NCBI RefSeq assembly: GCF_017312485.1
Contig: NZ_BMBA01000001.1
Location: forward strand, 1,502,396-1,566,395
Source of the DNA: Clostridium zeae
GTDB taxonomy: Bacteria > Bacillota > Clostridia > Clostridiales > Clostridiaceae
Direction of reading: 5' to 3'
Length of the DNA stretch: 64,000 nucleotides
The notes below the pieces were generated by a model. It was not told the DNA's origin, searched no databases, and was given only the letters and a program-made list of their open reading frames with translations. The translations under genes and the position numbers were made by a program. The number at the start of each line of letters is the position of its first letter. Position 1 is the stretch's first letter. Of this stretch, positions 56,300-64,000 are shown in pieces.

Positions 56300-57510
56300 A
56301 TATTATCCTCCCCCATAATGAGCTTAGCTATCTGTTCTTTTGTAAAAATAGTTATGTCATCTGGAACTGTTTGGCCTGTAGTCATAAAGCTTATTGGTTT
56401 ATCTGCCAATTGCAATATATTTAAAATGGATCCATATACGGAAGTCTCATCTAGTTTAGTTATTATCACGTGATTGTAATTTAATATCTTAAAACCTTCA
56501 ACGATTGACTTTATATCACGATTTTTGGTAGTAGCACTTATAACTAAATGTATGTTATCTGAATTGACTTTTTGTACAAAGGCTCTTAGTTCAGATATTT
56601 GCATTGAGTTCTTACTGCTTCTTCCTGTAGTATCTATAAGTATTACATCACAATCTTTCATGGAGTTTACCGCCTCTTCCATCTCTTTGATTGTTATAAC
56701 TACTTTAAACTCTAAATTCATGATTTCTGCATAAGTCTTTAATTGATCTACAGCACCAATCCTATATGTATCTACTGTTATAAGTCCTACTTTTTTCTTT
56801 TCGATTAATGCCATTCTACCTGCAAGCTTTGCTATAGTAGTAGTTTTACCGACACCGGTGGGCCCTACTAATACTACCGGTCCATTTAAATCCACGTTCT
56901 CGACTTTAATTCTTTTTTCTATAACATTTTCTAAAGCTTGCTCATCATGCTCTGCAGATAAAGGTATATCTTTAATTAAAGTTTCCGCTAAATTTTCTTC
57001 TATATCATTATTTATAAGGCTTTTTCGGATATTTTCATAGGGTTTTTCTTTAGCATCTTCACCAGATATCACCTTAGAAATTAAACTTTTCATTTCTCTC
57101 ATTTCTTTTACTATATAGTCTTGAGTATTATTTGGAGAATACGAATCCTTTAATGTCTCATTTATCAACCTTTTAGAGCTTGCACTGCTTGTAAAATTCC
57201 CATCATCTTCTCTATCTGTTTTATAATTTGCACCATTTTTGGTACTAGAAATCTGATCATTCATTAACTTTTTTATACTCTCTATGGAGTCTTCCAAAGT
57301 ATCTTCTTTTTTTCTATTATCAGCTCCGTCTTTTTTTGATGCATTTTCTACTGCAGCTGTTACCTCTATCATTTTTGGTGAAAAGATGCCAATGAATCCA
57401 GGTTTTTTTACTTTTCTCTGACTTATTATAACGGCATCTTTTCCAAGCTCATATCTGATTCTTGTCATCGCCTCATTCATGTTTTTAACCATGTATCTTT
57501 TAATAATCAT
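56293..57510 (-). CDS. flhF: Flagellar biosynthesis GTPase FlhF (SRP family)
   Basis: A 405-residue SRP-type GTPase. A basic N-terminal region and a low-complexity linker precede the NG domain with VGPTGVGKTTTIAKLAGR near residue 210, DTYRIGAVDQLKTYAEIM, DTTGRSSKNS and TKLDET. It recruits basal-body assembly to its site with FlhG. The first codon overlaps the flhA stop, so the genes are translationally coupled. Confidence 0.96.
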   Translation of the reverse strand: MIIKRYMVKNMNEAMTRIRYELGKDAVIISQRKVKKPGFIGIFSPKMIEVTAAVENASKKDGADNRKKEDTLEDSIESIKKLMNDQISSTKNGANYKTDREDDGNFTSSASSKRLINETLKDSYSPNNTQDYIVKEMREMKSLISKVISGEDAKEKPYENIRKSLINNDIEENLAETLIKDIPLSAEHDEQALENVIEKRIKVENVDLNGPVVLVGPTGVGKTTTIAKLAGRMALIEKKKVGLITVDTYRIGAVDQLKTYAEIMNLEFKVVITIKEMEEAVNSMKDCDVILIDTTGRSSKNSMQISELRAFVQKVNSDNIHLVISATTKNRDIKSIVEGFKILNYNHVIITKLDETSVYGSILNILQLADKPISFMTTGQTVPDDITIFTKEQIAKLIMGEDNIC

Positions 57511-59573
57511 TAAAACGTCACTACTCCTTCAGTTCTAATCTCTACATCATTAGGAATCTCATTTAGAGATATTACCATAACATGAGGAAATACCATCTCT
57601 ATTAGCTTTCTGAAAGGAGCTCTCACATTTGGTGATACTAAAATAACTGCTTGATTATTGAAAAAGTAAACAGAATCTAAAGTGTTTTTTATTGAATTAA
57701 ATATTATTGTAGTAGTATCTGGATCAACTGCTGGGAAAGATCCATTGATAGACTTTTGAATGTTGCTTACTATCACTTCTTCAATCTGTGGATCCAATGT
57801 TACAACAGATACTCTTCTATTTTCATCAATTATCTGATTACATATAGTTCTTGATAATGCAAATCTAACATACTCAGTGAGAAGCTCAATATCTTTCGTA
57901 TTTCTTGAGTTATCTGCTAAAGATTCCATAATAGTTACCATATCTTTTATTGGAACCTTCTCCCTTAATAAGCTTTGTAATACTTTTTGTAATTCTCCTA
58001 TTGTCATTAAGTCAGGTATAAGTTCATCTACAACGGCACTATACTTTTCTTTAGTATTATCCACTATTAGTTTAACTTCTTGTCTTCCTAATAATTCATA
58101 AGAATGTGCTTTTATCGTTTCAGTTAAATGAGTAACCATTACAGTAGTTGGATCTACAACTGTTAACCCCTTAATTTCAGCTTCCTCCCTTTGATCCTTG
58201 TTTATCCACATAGCTGGAAGTCCAAAGGTAGGCTCAATTGTTCTAATACCTGGTATATCTGCATTTTCACCAGATGGATCCATACATAAAAGCATGTTTG
58301 GCATCATTTCTGAACTTGTTACTACTGTTCCTCTAATCTTTATAACATATTCATTTGTTTTAAGTTGAAGGTTGTCCCTAATTCTTATAGGTTGAACCAC
58401 TATTCCCATTTCTATAGCACATTGTCTTCTTACTGAAGCGATTCTTTGTAATAAGTCTCCACCGTTGCTTTCATCCGCCAATGGAATAAGACCGTATCCA
58501 ATCTCTACTTCCATAGGCTCAACTTGTATAAGAGTCATTACATTTTCAGGCTCTTTTCTTTCTACTTCAGCAATAGCTTCTTCTTCTTGGACAATCTCTC
58601 GTACAATCTTTTCTTGTTCATCTTTATATAATGCATAAGCTCCTGCTCCAAAACCAACAGCCATTATTAAAAACGGCGGTTTTGGCATTGCAGGTATTAA
58701 TGCTAAGAATAACATTAATACTGACGCAAGTCCTAAAACTATTGGGAAGCCTGTAAGCTGCTTTGAAACAACTGATCCAAAGTTCTCTGCATTACCAGAT
58801 CTAGTTACTAGTATACCTGAAGCTGTAGATATTAATAGGGCTGGAACCTGACTCACTAAACCATCACCTATAGAAAGTCTTACAAACTTTTGCGCGGCTT
58901 CCGCTATAGGAAGTCCCATCATAACACTACCAATTATTATACCTCCAAGTGCATTTATTAAGGTTATAATGATAGCTGCAATGGCATCTCCTTTAACGAA
59001 CTTAGAAGCACCATCCATGGCTCCATAGAAATCAACTTCAGACTGAAGGTCTGATCTTCTTTTCTTAGCACCCATTTCATCTATAAGCCCTGCATTCAAA
59101 TCAGCATCAATACTCATTTGTTTACCTGGCAATGCATCCAGTGTAAATCTAGCTGCTACTTCTGATACTCTTCCAGAACCGTTAGTTATTACAACGAACT
59201 GAACAACCATTATGATTAGAAATATTATAATACCTACCACATAGTTACCCCTGATAACAAATTCACCAAAGGCATCTATTACTTGCCCAGCATATCCACC
59301 AGTTAATACAAGTCTTGTGGAAGATATGTTAAGTCCAAGTCTAAATAGTGTTGTAACCAACAATAAGGTTGGAAAAACGGATAACTGCAATACATTTGTT
59401 GTAAACATAGTTATAAGAGCTATAACCACTGATAAGGTTATGTTCAGTGCTATTAGTATATCTAGCATAGCTGCCGGGAAAGGTATTATTATCATTAATA
59501 TTATGCCTATTACACCTAACGCAACAACTACGTCTAGATTCTTTTTCAAGCTTATCTTTCTGCTACCTTCCAT
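57510..59573 (-). CDS. flhA: Flagellar type III export protein FlhA
   Basis: A 687-residue integral membrane export-gate protein that uses the proton gradient. The N-terminal half has eight helices and the FHIPEP signature region (LDALPGKQMSIDADLNAGLIDE). The C-terminal half (about 330-687) is the cytoplasmic ring that receives chaperone-substrate complexes. Length is standard. It lies 20 bases after the fliR-flhB fusion. Confidence 0.97.
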   Translation of the reverse strand: MEGSRKISLKKNLDVVVALGVIGIILMIIIPFPAAMLDILIALNITLSVVIALITMFTTNVLQLSVFPTLLLVTTLFRLGLNISSTRLVLTGGYAGQVIDAFGEFVIRGNYVVGIIIFLIIMVVQFVVITNGSGRVSEVAARFTLDALPGKQMSIDADLNAGLIDEMGAKKRRSDLQSEVDFYGAMDGASKFVKGDAIAAIIITLINALGGIIIGSVMMGLPIAEAAQKFVRLSIGDGLVSQVPALLISTASGILVTRSGNAENFGSVVSKQLTGFPIVLGLASVLMLFLALIPAMPKPPFLIMAVGFGAGAYALYKDEQEKIVREIVQEEEAIAEVERKEPENVMTLIQVEPMEVEIGYGLIPLADESNGGDLLQRIASVRRQCAIEMGIVVQPIRIRDNLQLKTNEYVIKIRGTVVTSSEMMPNMLLCMDPSGENADIPGIRTIEPTFGLPAMWINKDQREEAEIKGLTVVDPTTVMVTHLTETIKAHSYELLGRQEVKLIVDNTKEKYSAVVDELIPDLMTIGELQKVLQSLLREKVPIKDMVTIMESLADNSRNTKDIELLTEYVRFALSRTICNQIIDENRRVSVVTLDPQIEEVIVSNIQKSINGSFPAVDPDTTTIIFNSIKNTLDSVYFFNNQAVILVSPNVRAPFRKLIEMVFPHVMVISLNEIPNDVEIRTEGVVTF

Positions 59574-59593
59574 AAATTAATCTCATCCCTTTC

Positions 59594-61423
59594 CTACTTT
59601 TTCTTCATCTTAAAAACTATTGCTAGTATCTCAGCTACCGCTTGATACATATCTGCAGGTATCTCTCTATCTACATCTACCTGCTCATATATAAGTCTTG
59701 CTAAAGGCTTGTTTTCTAATATAGGAATATCATTTTCCTTAGCTATTTCTTTTATTCTAAGAGCTATATTATCAGCACCTTTTGCTATTACCTTTGGCGC
59801 TTCCATATTTCCTTCTTGGTATTTTATTGCTATGGCCAGATGAGTAGGATTTGTTATTACTACAGTTGCATCTGGAACAGCTTGCATCATTCTTTTAGTC
59901 GCCATTTCTCTTTGTCTTTGTTTTATTCTATTTTTAATCTGAGGGTCCCCTTCCATTTGCTTAAACTCTTCTTTTACTTCTTGTTTGGACATCCTCATTT
60001 CTTTATTATACATTCTTCTCTGCATAAAATAATCTGCTGCTGCTATTACCACCAAAACTAAAGTAATTTTCATAAAGATGTTAAGTAATAATCTTTTGAA
60101 CTCTCCCCCTAAGGATGGTAAATAGAAGTTTCCAATGTTTATAATCTCTGAATAGTTTGATTTTACAAAGTCATAGCCAATATATGACAATATGCAAACT
60201 ACTATAAAGTTTTTCCCTAAGTCGACGAAATTTTTCTTAGAGAACATATTTTTTATTCCTTTTAGTGGATTAAGTTTTCCTAAGGATGGTTTAAGCGGTT
60301 CACTTGTAAACAAGAAACCACTTTGTGCAACTGAAGCTACAATACCAATAACCATTATAGGTACCACTATAGGTATTAAATCCTTCATTATCCTATAAGT
60401 CACCATTAAGGATAAACCACTTAGATATCTTAAATTAATTTCTTGGTGAAAGTTATTTGATAAAAAATATATAAGATTATATTTTAGATCATTTCCTATA
60501 TATCCACCAAGTGCAGCTATTACAAGTGTGCACGCCACTAAAGTCAATGCAAGGTTTACATCCTTACTACGAGGTATTTGACCTTTCTTTCTCGCTTCAG
60601 ATTTCTTCTTAGGAGTTGCCTCTTCAGTCTTATCTTCTGCAGCGAATATGAATACTAGGGGCAACGCCTTATATATATTTTGGTATACATCTGGTAGATA
60701 ACTGAAAGCTGCTACAATTGCTTTTATTATCATAGGAAGTGCTATCATAAATGAAGCTATTCCAACTAACATCTTGATAGGCATTCCAAGTATCATTATA
60801 TTTAGCTGTGGCACTGTTCTTGATATAAGTCCCATAGTTAAATCAGTTATTATTATTATCAATACTATTGGTATTGCAATTTTCAAACCTATTATAAAAT
60901 ACTGAGTAAAAGAATTAAGTATGCTCATAATGCTGTTTTGAAATATAATACTTTTACCTATACCTACAATCTTATAACTGCTAGAAAGTTCTTTGATAAG
61001 CATGTGATGCCCATCTACTATGAAAAAAATCAATATAGCTACCCAATATAAAACTCTAGATAATAAACTTGAGTTAGACTTTGTGTTTGGATCAAACATA
61101 GATATCATACTAAGACCTATCTGCTGATCCATAAGGCTTCCCGCCATTTCTACAACATAGAATATAATAGACGTTACAAAGCCCAAGGTTATTCCTGTCA
61201 TAACTTCATTTAACGCATAAATTATTATTGTATAATTGCTTTGGATATTTTGAATCGCACTTATGTCTATTGTTCCTACTAGTATCATTGATAATATAAG
61301 ATTTAAAGATATTTTAAAGGTTGCAGGTGTTCCTGAAGGAAAAAAATTAGGTATTATTGTAAAGAATGTTAAGAGTCTTAAAAAGATAAAAAATATCGCT
61401 AAAAAGTACGCTGTATCTATCAA
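59594..61423 (-). CDS. Fused flagellar export proteins FliR-FlhB
   Basis: One continuous frame of about 609 residues. Up to about residue 264 it is FliR (SISMFDPNTKSNSSL and six helices); from AEDKTEEATPKKKSEARKKGQIPRSKD it is FlhB, including the self-cleaving NPTH near residue 528. FliR and FlhB are separate in most bacteria but fused in a number of clostridia. FlhB switches export from rod/hook to filament substrates after cleavage. I place the start at TTG 61423, which has AAAGGTGA upstream, rather than at GTG 61432, which overlaps that site. It follows fliQ. Confidence 0.94.
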   Translation of the reverse strand: MIDTAYFLAIFFIFLRLLTFFTIIPNFFPSGTPATFKISLNLILSMILVGTIDISAIQNIQSNYTIIIYALNEVMTGITLGFVTSIIFYVVEMAGSLMDQQIGLSMISMFDPNTKSNSSLLSRVLYWVAILIFFIVDGHHMLIKELSSSYKIVGIGKSIIFQNSIMSILNSFTQYFIIGLKIAIPIVLIIIITDLTMGLISRTVPQLNIMILGMPIKMLVGIASFMIALPMIIKAIVAAFSYLPDVYQNIYKALPLVFIFAAEDKTEEATPKKKSEARKKGQIPRSKDVNLALTLVACTLVIAALGGYIGNDLKYNLIYFLSNNFHQEINLRYLSGLSLMVTYRIMKDLIPIVVPIMVIGIVASVAQSGFLFTSEPLKPSLGKLNPLKGIKNMFSKKNFVDLGKNFIVVCILSYIGYDFVKSNYSEIINIGNFYLPSLGGEFKRLLLNIFMKITLVLVVIAAADYFMQRRMYNKEMRMSKQEVKEEFKQMEGDPQIKNRIKQRQREMATKRMMQAVPDATVVITNPTHLAIAIKYQEGNMEAPKVIAKGADNIALRIKEIAKENDIPILENKPLARLIYEQVDVDREIPADMYQAVAEILAIVFKMKKK

Positions 61424-61434
61424 GTCTATCACCT

Positions 61435-61704
61435 TTAATGTACTATATTTGAGATCATTTGAAATATTCGCTCAGTGAAAGACATTAGTTGTGTCAACAT
61501 CCAACTACCTAATAGTAATCCAACAGCTGCAACTGCTACGAGTTTTGGGACAAAAGTAAGTGTCTGCTCTTGTATCTGAGTAGACGCTTGAAAAATACTT
61601 ATTAATAAACCAAGTACTAGTGAAATCACCAAAAAAGGTGCTGAAAGATATAATGCGGTTGTTAATGCATCCTTTATTATTCCTATAACTAATTGTTCAC
61701 TCAT
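61435..61704 (-). CDS. fliQ: Flagellar export protein FliQ
   Basis: An 89-residue protein with two membrane helices (ALYLSAPFLVISLVLGLLISIF and LVAVAAVGLLLGSWMLTQL) and the typical QASTQIQEQTLTFVPK loop. It is part of the FliPQR export-gate complex. It is short and complete, 11 bases after fliP and 2 bases before the open frame of the fusion gene. Confidence 0.96.
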   Translation of the reverse strand: MSEQLVIGIIKDALTTALYLSAPFLVISLVLGLLISIFQASTQIQEQTLTFVPKLVAVAAVGLLLGSWMLTQLMSFTERIFQMISNIVH

Positions 61705-61715
61705 ATTAGCTCACC

Positions 61716-62489
61716 TCAAGAAAAACTCATAATTAACGATTTCACTAGTAAGTACCATCCATCTACCAAAACAAACAAAAGAAGCTTAAATGGTAGAGAG
61801 ATCATAGCTGGCGGTAACATAAACATACCCATAGACATTAGAACACTGGAAACTACCATATCTATTATTAAAAAAGGCAAAAAAATCAAAAAGCCAATTT
61901 GAAAAGCTGTTTTTAACTCACTAATAGCAAAAGCCGGAATTACAACATATAGAGGAACTGTAGTTTCATCTATTTTAGTCGCATCCAATTTTGCAGCTTC
62001 AATGAAAAGCTTTAAGTCTTTCTGTCTTGTCTGTTTCAACATGAATTGCCTTAATGGTTTTGAACCAACATCTATAGCTTGCTGCTGAGTTATTTTATTG
62101 TCCATATAAGGCTGCAATGCATTGGTGTTAATATCATTATACACTGGTTGCATAATAAATATAGTTAAAAATAATGCCAACCCAATCAAAACTTGGTTAG
62201 GTATAGACTGTTGTGCTCCTATTGCATTTTTAAGGAAAGAGAAAACTACTACAATCCTAGTAAAACTGGTCATCATGATTAGAAAGGATGGTAGTACTGA
62301 AATTAATGTTAACATTACCAAAAGTTTTATATTTGACACATAATCCTTAGGATTAGTTGTATTTCCCACAGTAATATTAACATTAGGTACAGGGGTATCC
62401 TGTGGCGCCGCTTGTGCTTTATATGTAGTAAGTCCTATTAAGACAAAAGCTAGTATTAAAATAAATATGTATTTCTTTTTAAATTTCAT
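61716..62489 (-). CDS. fliP: Flagellar export protein FliP
   Basis: A 257-residue gate protein with a cleavable-type signal peptide (1-28, YIFILILAFVLIGLTTYKAQA), then MLTLISVLPSFLIMMTSFTRIVVVFSFLK (part of the FliP signature) and four helices. It forms the five-FliP, four-FliQ, one-FliR core of the export gate. Its start overlaps fliO by 11 bases. Confidence 0.97.
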   Translation of the reverse strand: MKFKKKYIFILILAFVLIGLTTYKAQAAPQDTPVPNVNITVGNTTNPKDYVSNIKLLVMLTLISVLPSFLIMMTSFTRIVVVFSFLKNAIGAQQSIPNQVLIGLALFLTIFIMQPVYNDINTNALQPYMDNKITQQQAIDVGSKPLRQFMLKQTRQKDLKLFIEAAKLDATKIDETTVPLYVVIPAFAISELKTAFQIGFLIFLPFLIIDMVVSSVLMSMGMFMLPPAMISLPFKLLLFVLVDGWYLLVKSLIMSFS

Positions 62490-62847
62490 CTTGTTTTCCT
62501 TTAAATCCTTTTACCTTAATATTTCCGATAATATCCGAGTACTTCTTCATCATATCCTGTTGAAACTGATCCTTGCTTTCCAATATATTTTTCAAAGTCT
62601 CTTCATCAATTTCCTCTAGTTTTTCTGTACTGTTTTGAGAGCAACTCATTACAATACCTCTGCTACCAATCTGAAGAAGCACTATGGATATTTCTTTAGA
62701 TAACTGAATCTTCTCTATTACCTTTATATATCTACCTTTTTGAAGACTATTATACTTGTTTCCAGTAAGTTTTAGCGAAATTAGTGCCAAACATAATATA
62801 AGTAGAAAACTAAACACTAATTTTATAATTAGAAAAAATAAATCCAT
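62479..62847 (-). CDS. fliO: Flagellar protein FliO (FliZ-like)
   Basis: A 122-residue single-pass membrane protein: one helix (about 3-25) followed by a soluble domain with SKEISIVLLQIGSRGIVMS, matching FliO. It stabilises FliP during gate assembly. It lies between fliL and fliP with a 14-base gap and an 11-base overlap. fliM and fliN/fliY, which often lie between fliL and fliO in Firmicutes, are not here. Confidence 0.88.
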   Translation of the reverse strand: MDLFFLIIKLVFSFLLILCLALISLKLTGNKYNSLQKGRYIKVIEKIQLSKEISIVLLQIGSRGIVMSCSQNSTEKLEEIDEETLKNILESKDQFQQDMMKKYSDIIGNIKVKGFKGKQDEI

Positions 62848-62861
62848 AATTTAATCATCCC

Positions 62862-63362
62862 TTACTGTACTATAAGTTCTTGAAAGTATGCCTCAGTAAA
62901 TTGCCCTTTTGTTACTCTTTTATTTAGATTATCAATAAGTTCTTTCTTTACTTGTTCTAAGTTTGCAGATTTAAAATCCTCAGCCTTTTTTGATTGTAGG
63001 TATTCAAGCGCTGTTGATTGTAGTGCAATTAGATCATCAGTTGCTTCTGTTGTAAGCTTTTTATTAGTTTTATCATAACCAATTGATACCTTTGTTTTAA
63101 GATAATGCTTTTCTTTGTCATCATTTAGATTTACTGTGTATTCTCCAAGTTCCAAATAAGCTTCTGAAACTTTAGCAACTACCTTTGAACTAGAGGTACT
63201 TGAACTGTCTTTTCCCTTTACGTAAAGAACGTAGTATCCTCCAAAAAAGCCCATACCAGCTAGGATTAGGACAAGTAAAACTATTATGATAATATTACTC
63301 TTCCCCCCCCCGGTTTTTTCTGCCTTTTCTTTTTTTTCTTTTTTTTCTTTCTTCTCAGCCAT
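62862..63362 (-). CDS. fliL: Flagellar basal-body-associated protein FliL, with G9 tract
   Basis: A 166-residue single-pass protein. A lysine/glutamate-rich cytoplasmic start, one helix (about 23-46), and a periplasmic-side FliL domain that rings the stator. Codons 18-20 are GGG GGG GGG, a run of nine G (63303-63311 as C on the plus strand). One extra G gives TAA after residue 22; one fewer gives TAA after residue 25, both before the membrane helix. Two tandem GAAAAAAAA units lie just upstream (63322-63339 region). It overlaps the motB stop by TAATG. Confidence 0.93.
   Translation of the reverse strand: MAEKKEKKEKKEKAEKTGGGKSNIIIIVLLVLILAGMGFFGGYYVLYVKGKDSSSTSSSKVVAKVSEAYLELGEYTVNLNDDKEKHYLKTKVSIGYDKTNKKLTTEATDDLIALQSTALEYLQSKKAEDFKSANLEQVKKELIDNLNKRVTKGQFTEAYFQELIVQ
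63303..63311 (-). repeat. Homopolymer G9 in fliL (candidate phase-variable tract)
   Basis: Nine consecutive G on the coding strand, in frame as listed. G runs of this length are very improbable in such AT-rich DNA and none other is seen in the window. Such tracts change length by slipped-strand mispairing. Confidence 0.8.
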
Positions 63363-64000
63363 TACTTCTTCTCCCTTTCTATTGCAACTATCAAGATATT
63401 TATTCTTCTATTTTTAGCTCTATTTTCAGCTGTGGAATTATCAACAATAGGTTTATATTCTCCAAACCCTGCAGCTGTAAATCTAGCAGCATTCACATTT
63501 TCTTGATCAATAAAAAATTTAACAACATTAACTGCTCTCGAAGCAGAAAGATCCCAATTGCTCTGAAATTTATATGTGTTTATAGGCACATTATCAGTAT
63601 GCCCTTCAACAATTATATTATTTGGAACAGTTTTAATTAGATTTCCAAGTTTATCAAGCAAATTTTTACTATCTGGAATCAAATCAGCTTTACCTGATTC
63701 AAATAACATACTATCTTTAAGTTGCAGTATAACCCCTCTATCATCTTGTTTTACTTCAACTGATGCTCCAAGCTTATTATCTTCTATAACTTTTTTAAAC
63801 TTTGTATATATTTCATCGATATTTGCCTTCTTTTCCAAGTCACTTACAGTATTCTCTACAGTAACCGTACTCTGTGCTTTACCCTTTGCACCTTGTCCCG
63901 CTAATAGACCTTGTAGTGAAGCCGGTATTGAAGACAAACTTTTCTCATCCATAGTTGAAAAGGAATATAATAATATAAAAAGTATCAAAAGAACTAATGT
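63362..64000 (-). CDS. motB: Flagellar stator protein MotB, C-terminal part (runs off the window)
   Basis: At least 212 residues; the frame stays open to the window edge. The visible start (LVLLILFILLYSFSTMDEK) is the end of the single membrane helix. The OmpA-like peptidoglycan-binding domain follows, with VEGHTDNVPINTYKFQSNWDLSASRAVNVVKFF and GFGEYKPIVDNSTAENRAKNRRINI (in part). The proton-conducting aspartate lies beyond the edge. MotB anchors the stator to the wall beside MotA. The stop overlaps the fliL start (TAATG). Confidence 0.93.
   Translation of the reverse strand, partial: TLVLLILFILLYSFSTMDEKSLSSIPASLQGLLAGQGAKGKAQSTVTVENTVSDLEKKANIDEIYTKFKKVIEDNKLGASVEVKQDDRGVILQLKDSMLFESGKADLIPDSKNLLDKLGNLIKTVPNNIIVEGHTDNVPINTYKFQSNWDLSASRAVNVVKFFIDQENVNAARFTAAGFGEYKPIVDNSTAENRAKNRRINILIVAIEREKK

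Overview
The window looks like chromosomal DNA of a motile, endospore-forming Clostridium (Firmicutes, Clostridium sensu stricto type). The DNA is strongly AT-rich. Shine-Dalgarno sites are strong AGGAGG types. There are gene sets for sporulation (spoIIA/sigF, spoVA, spoIIP, gpr, yqfC/yqfD, a CotS-like kinase), for flagella, and a clostridial-type fused FliR-FlhB. No tRNA, rRNA, CRISPR array, prophage or insertion sequence with a transposase was seen. Nearly all genes lie on the minus strand, so I describe the layout from high to low coordinates, the direction of transcription.

64000-51800: a flagellar operon. It runs motB (cut by the window edge), fliL, fliO, fliP, fliQ, fliR-flhB fusion, flhA, flhF, flhG, a PilZ protein, the motility sigma factor, a SwrB-like protein, a small membrane protein, and two rod/hook genes, ending in a terminator that overlaps the last stop codon. 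fliL carries a run of nine G that looks like a phase-variation switch.

51800-41000: ppaC (regulated pyrophosphatase, plus strand), an intact Ca2+-type P-ATPase, three or four poorly known genes, deoC, and a Lon-family protease whose ATPase motifs are gone.

41000-27400: the sporulation core. It holds spoIIAA-spoIIAB-sigF, then spoVAC-spoVAD-spoVAE, then a full-length P-type ATPase in which every catalytic motif is degraded, then comEC (without its usual C-terminal nuclease-like domain) and holA. rpsT lies divergently on the plus strand. Next come gpr and spoIIP.

27400-19000: lepA, a small exported or membrane protein, hemW, and the hrcA-grpE-dnaK-dnaJ heat-shock operon with a perfect CIRCE operator and sigma-A promoter.

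18100-6000: the conserved Firmicutes housekeeping run prmA-rsmE-mtaB-hinT-rpsU-yqeY-yqfC-yqfD-pgpH-ybeY-dgkA/PAP2-cdd-era-recO. recO appears to start with CTG. phoH, usually found between yqfD and pgpH, is absent.

6000-1: a DUF4342 protein, a CcpN-like repressor preceded by large inverted repeats, ppdK (pyruvate phosphate dikinase), a CotS-like gene on the plus strand, and the start of dgt.

The intergenic spaces hold at least three families of short palindromic repeats. One has seven copies, with 30-40 nt inverted ends and a shared core, and behaves like a MITE family. The most unusual content is the cluster of degenerate nucleotide-hydrolysing enzymes beside the sporulation operons (pseudo-P-ATPase and Walker-less Lon), the G9 tract in fliL, a hairpin placed between the Shine-Dalgarno site and start codon of spoIIAA, and the rare start codons.
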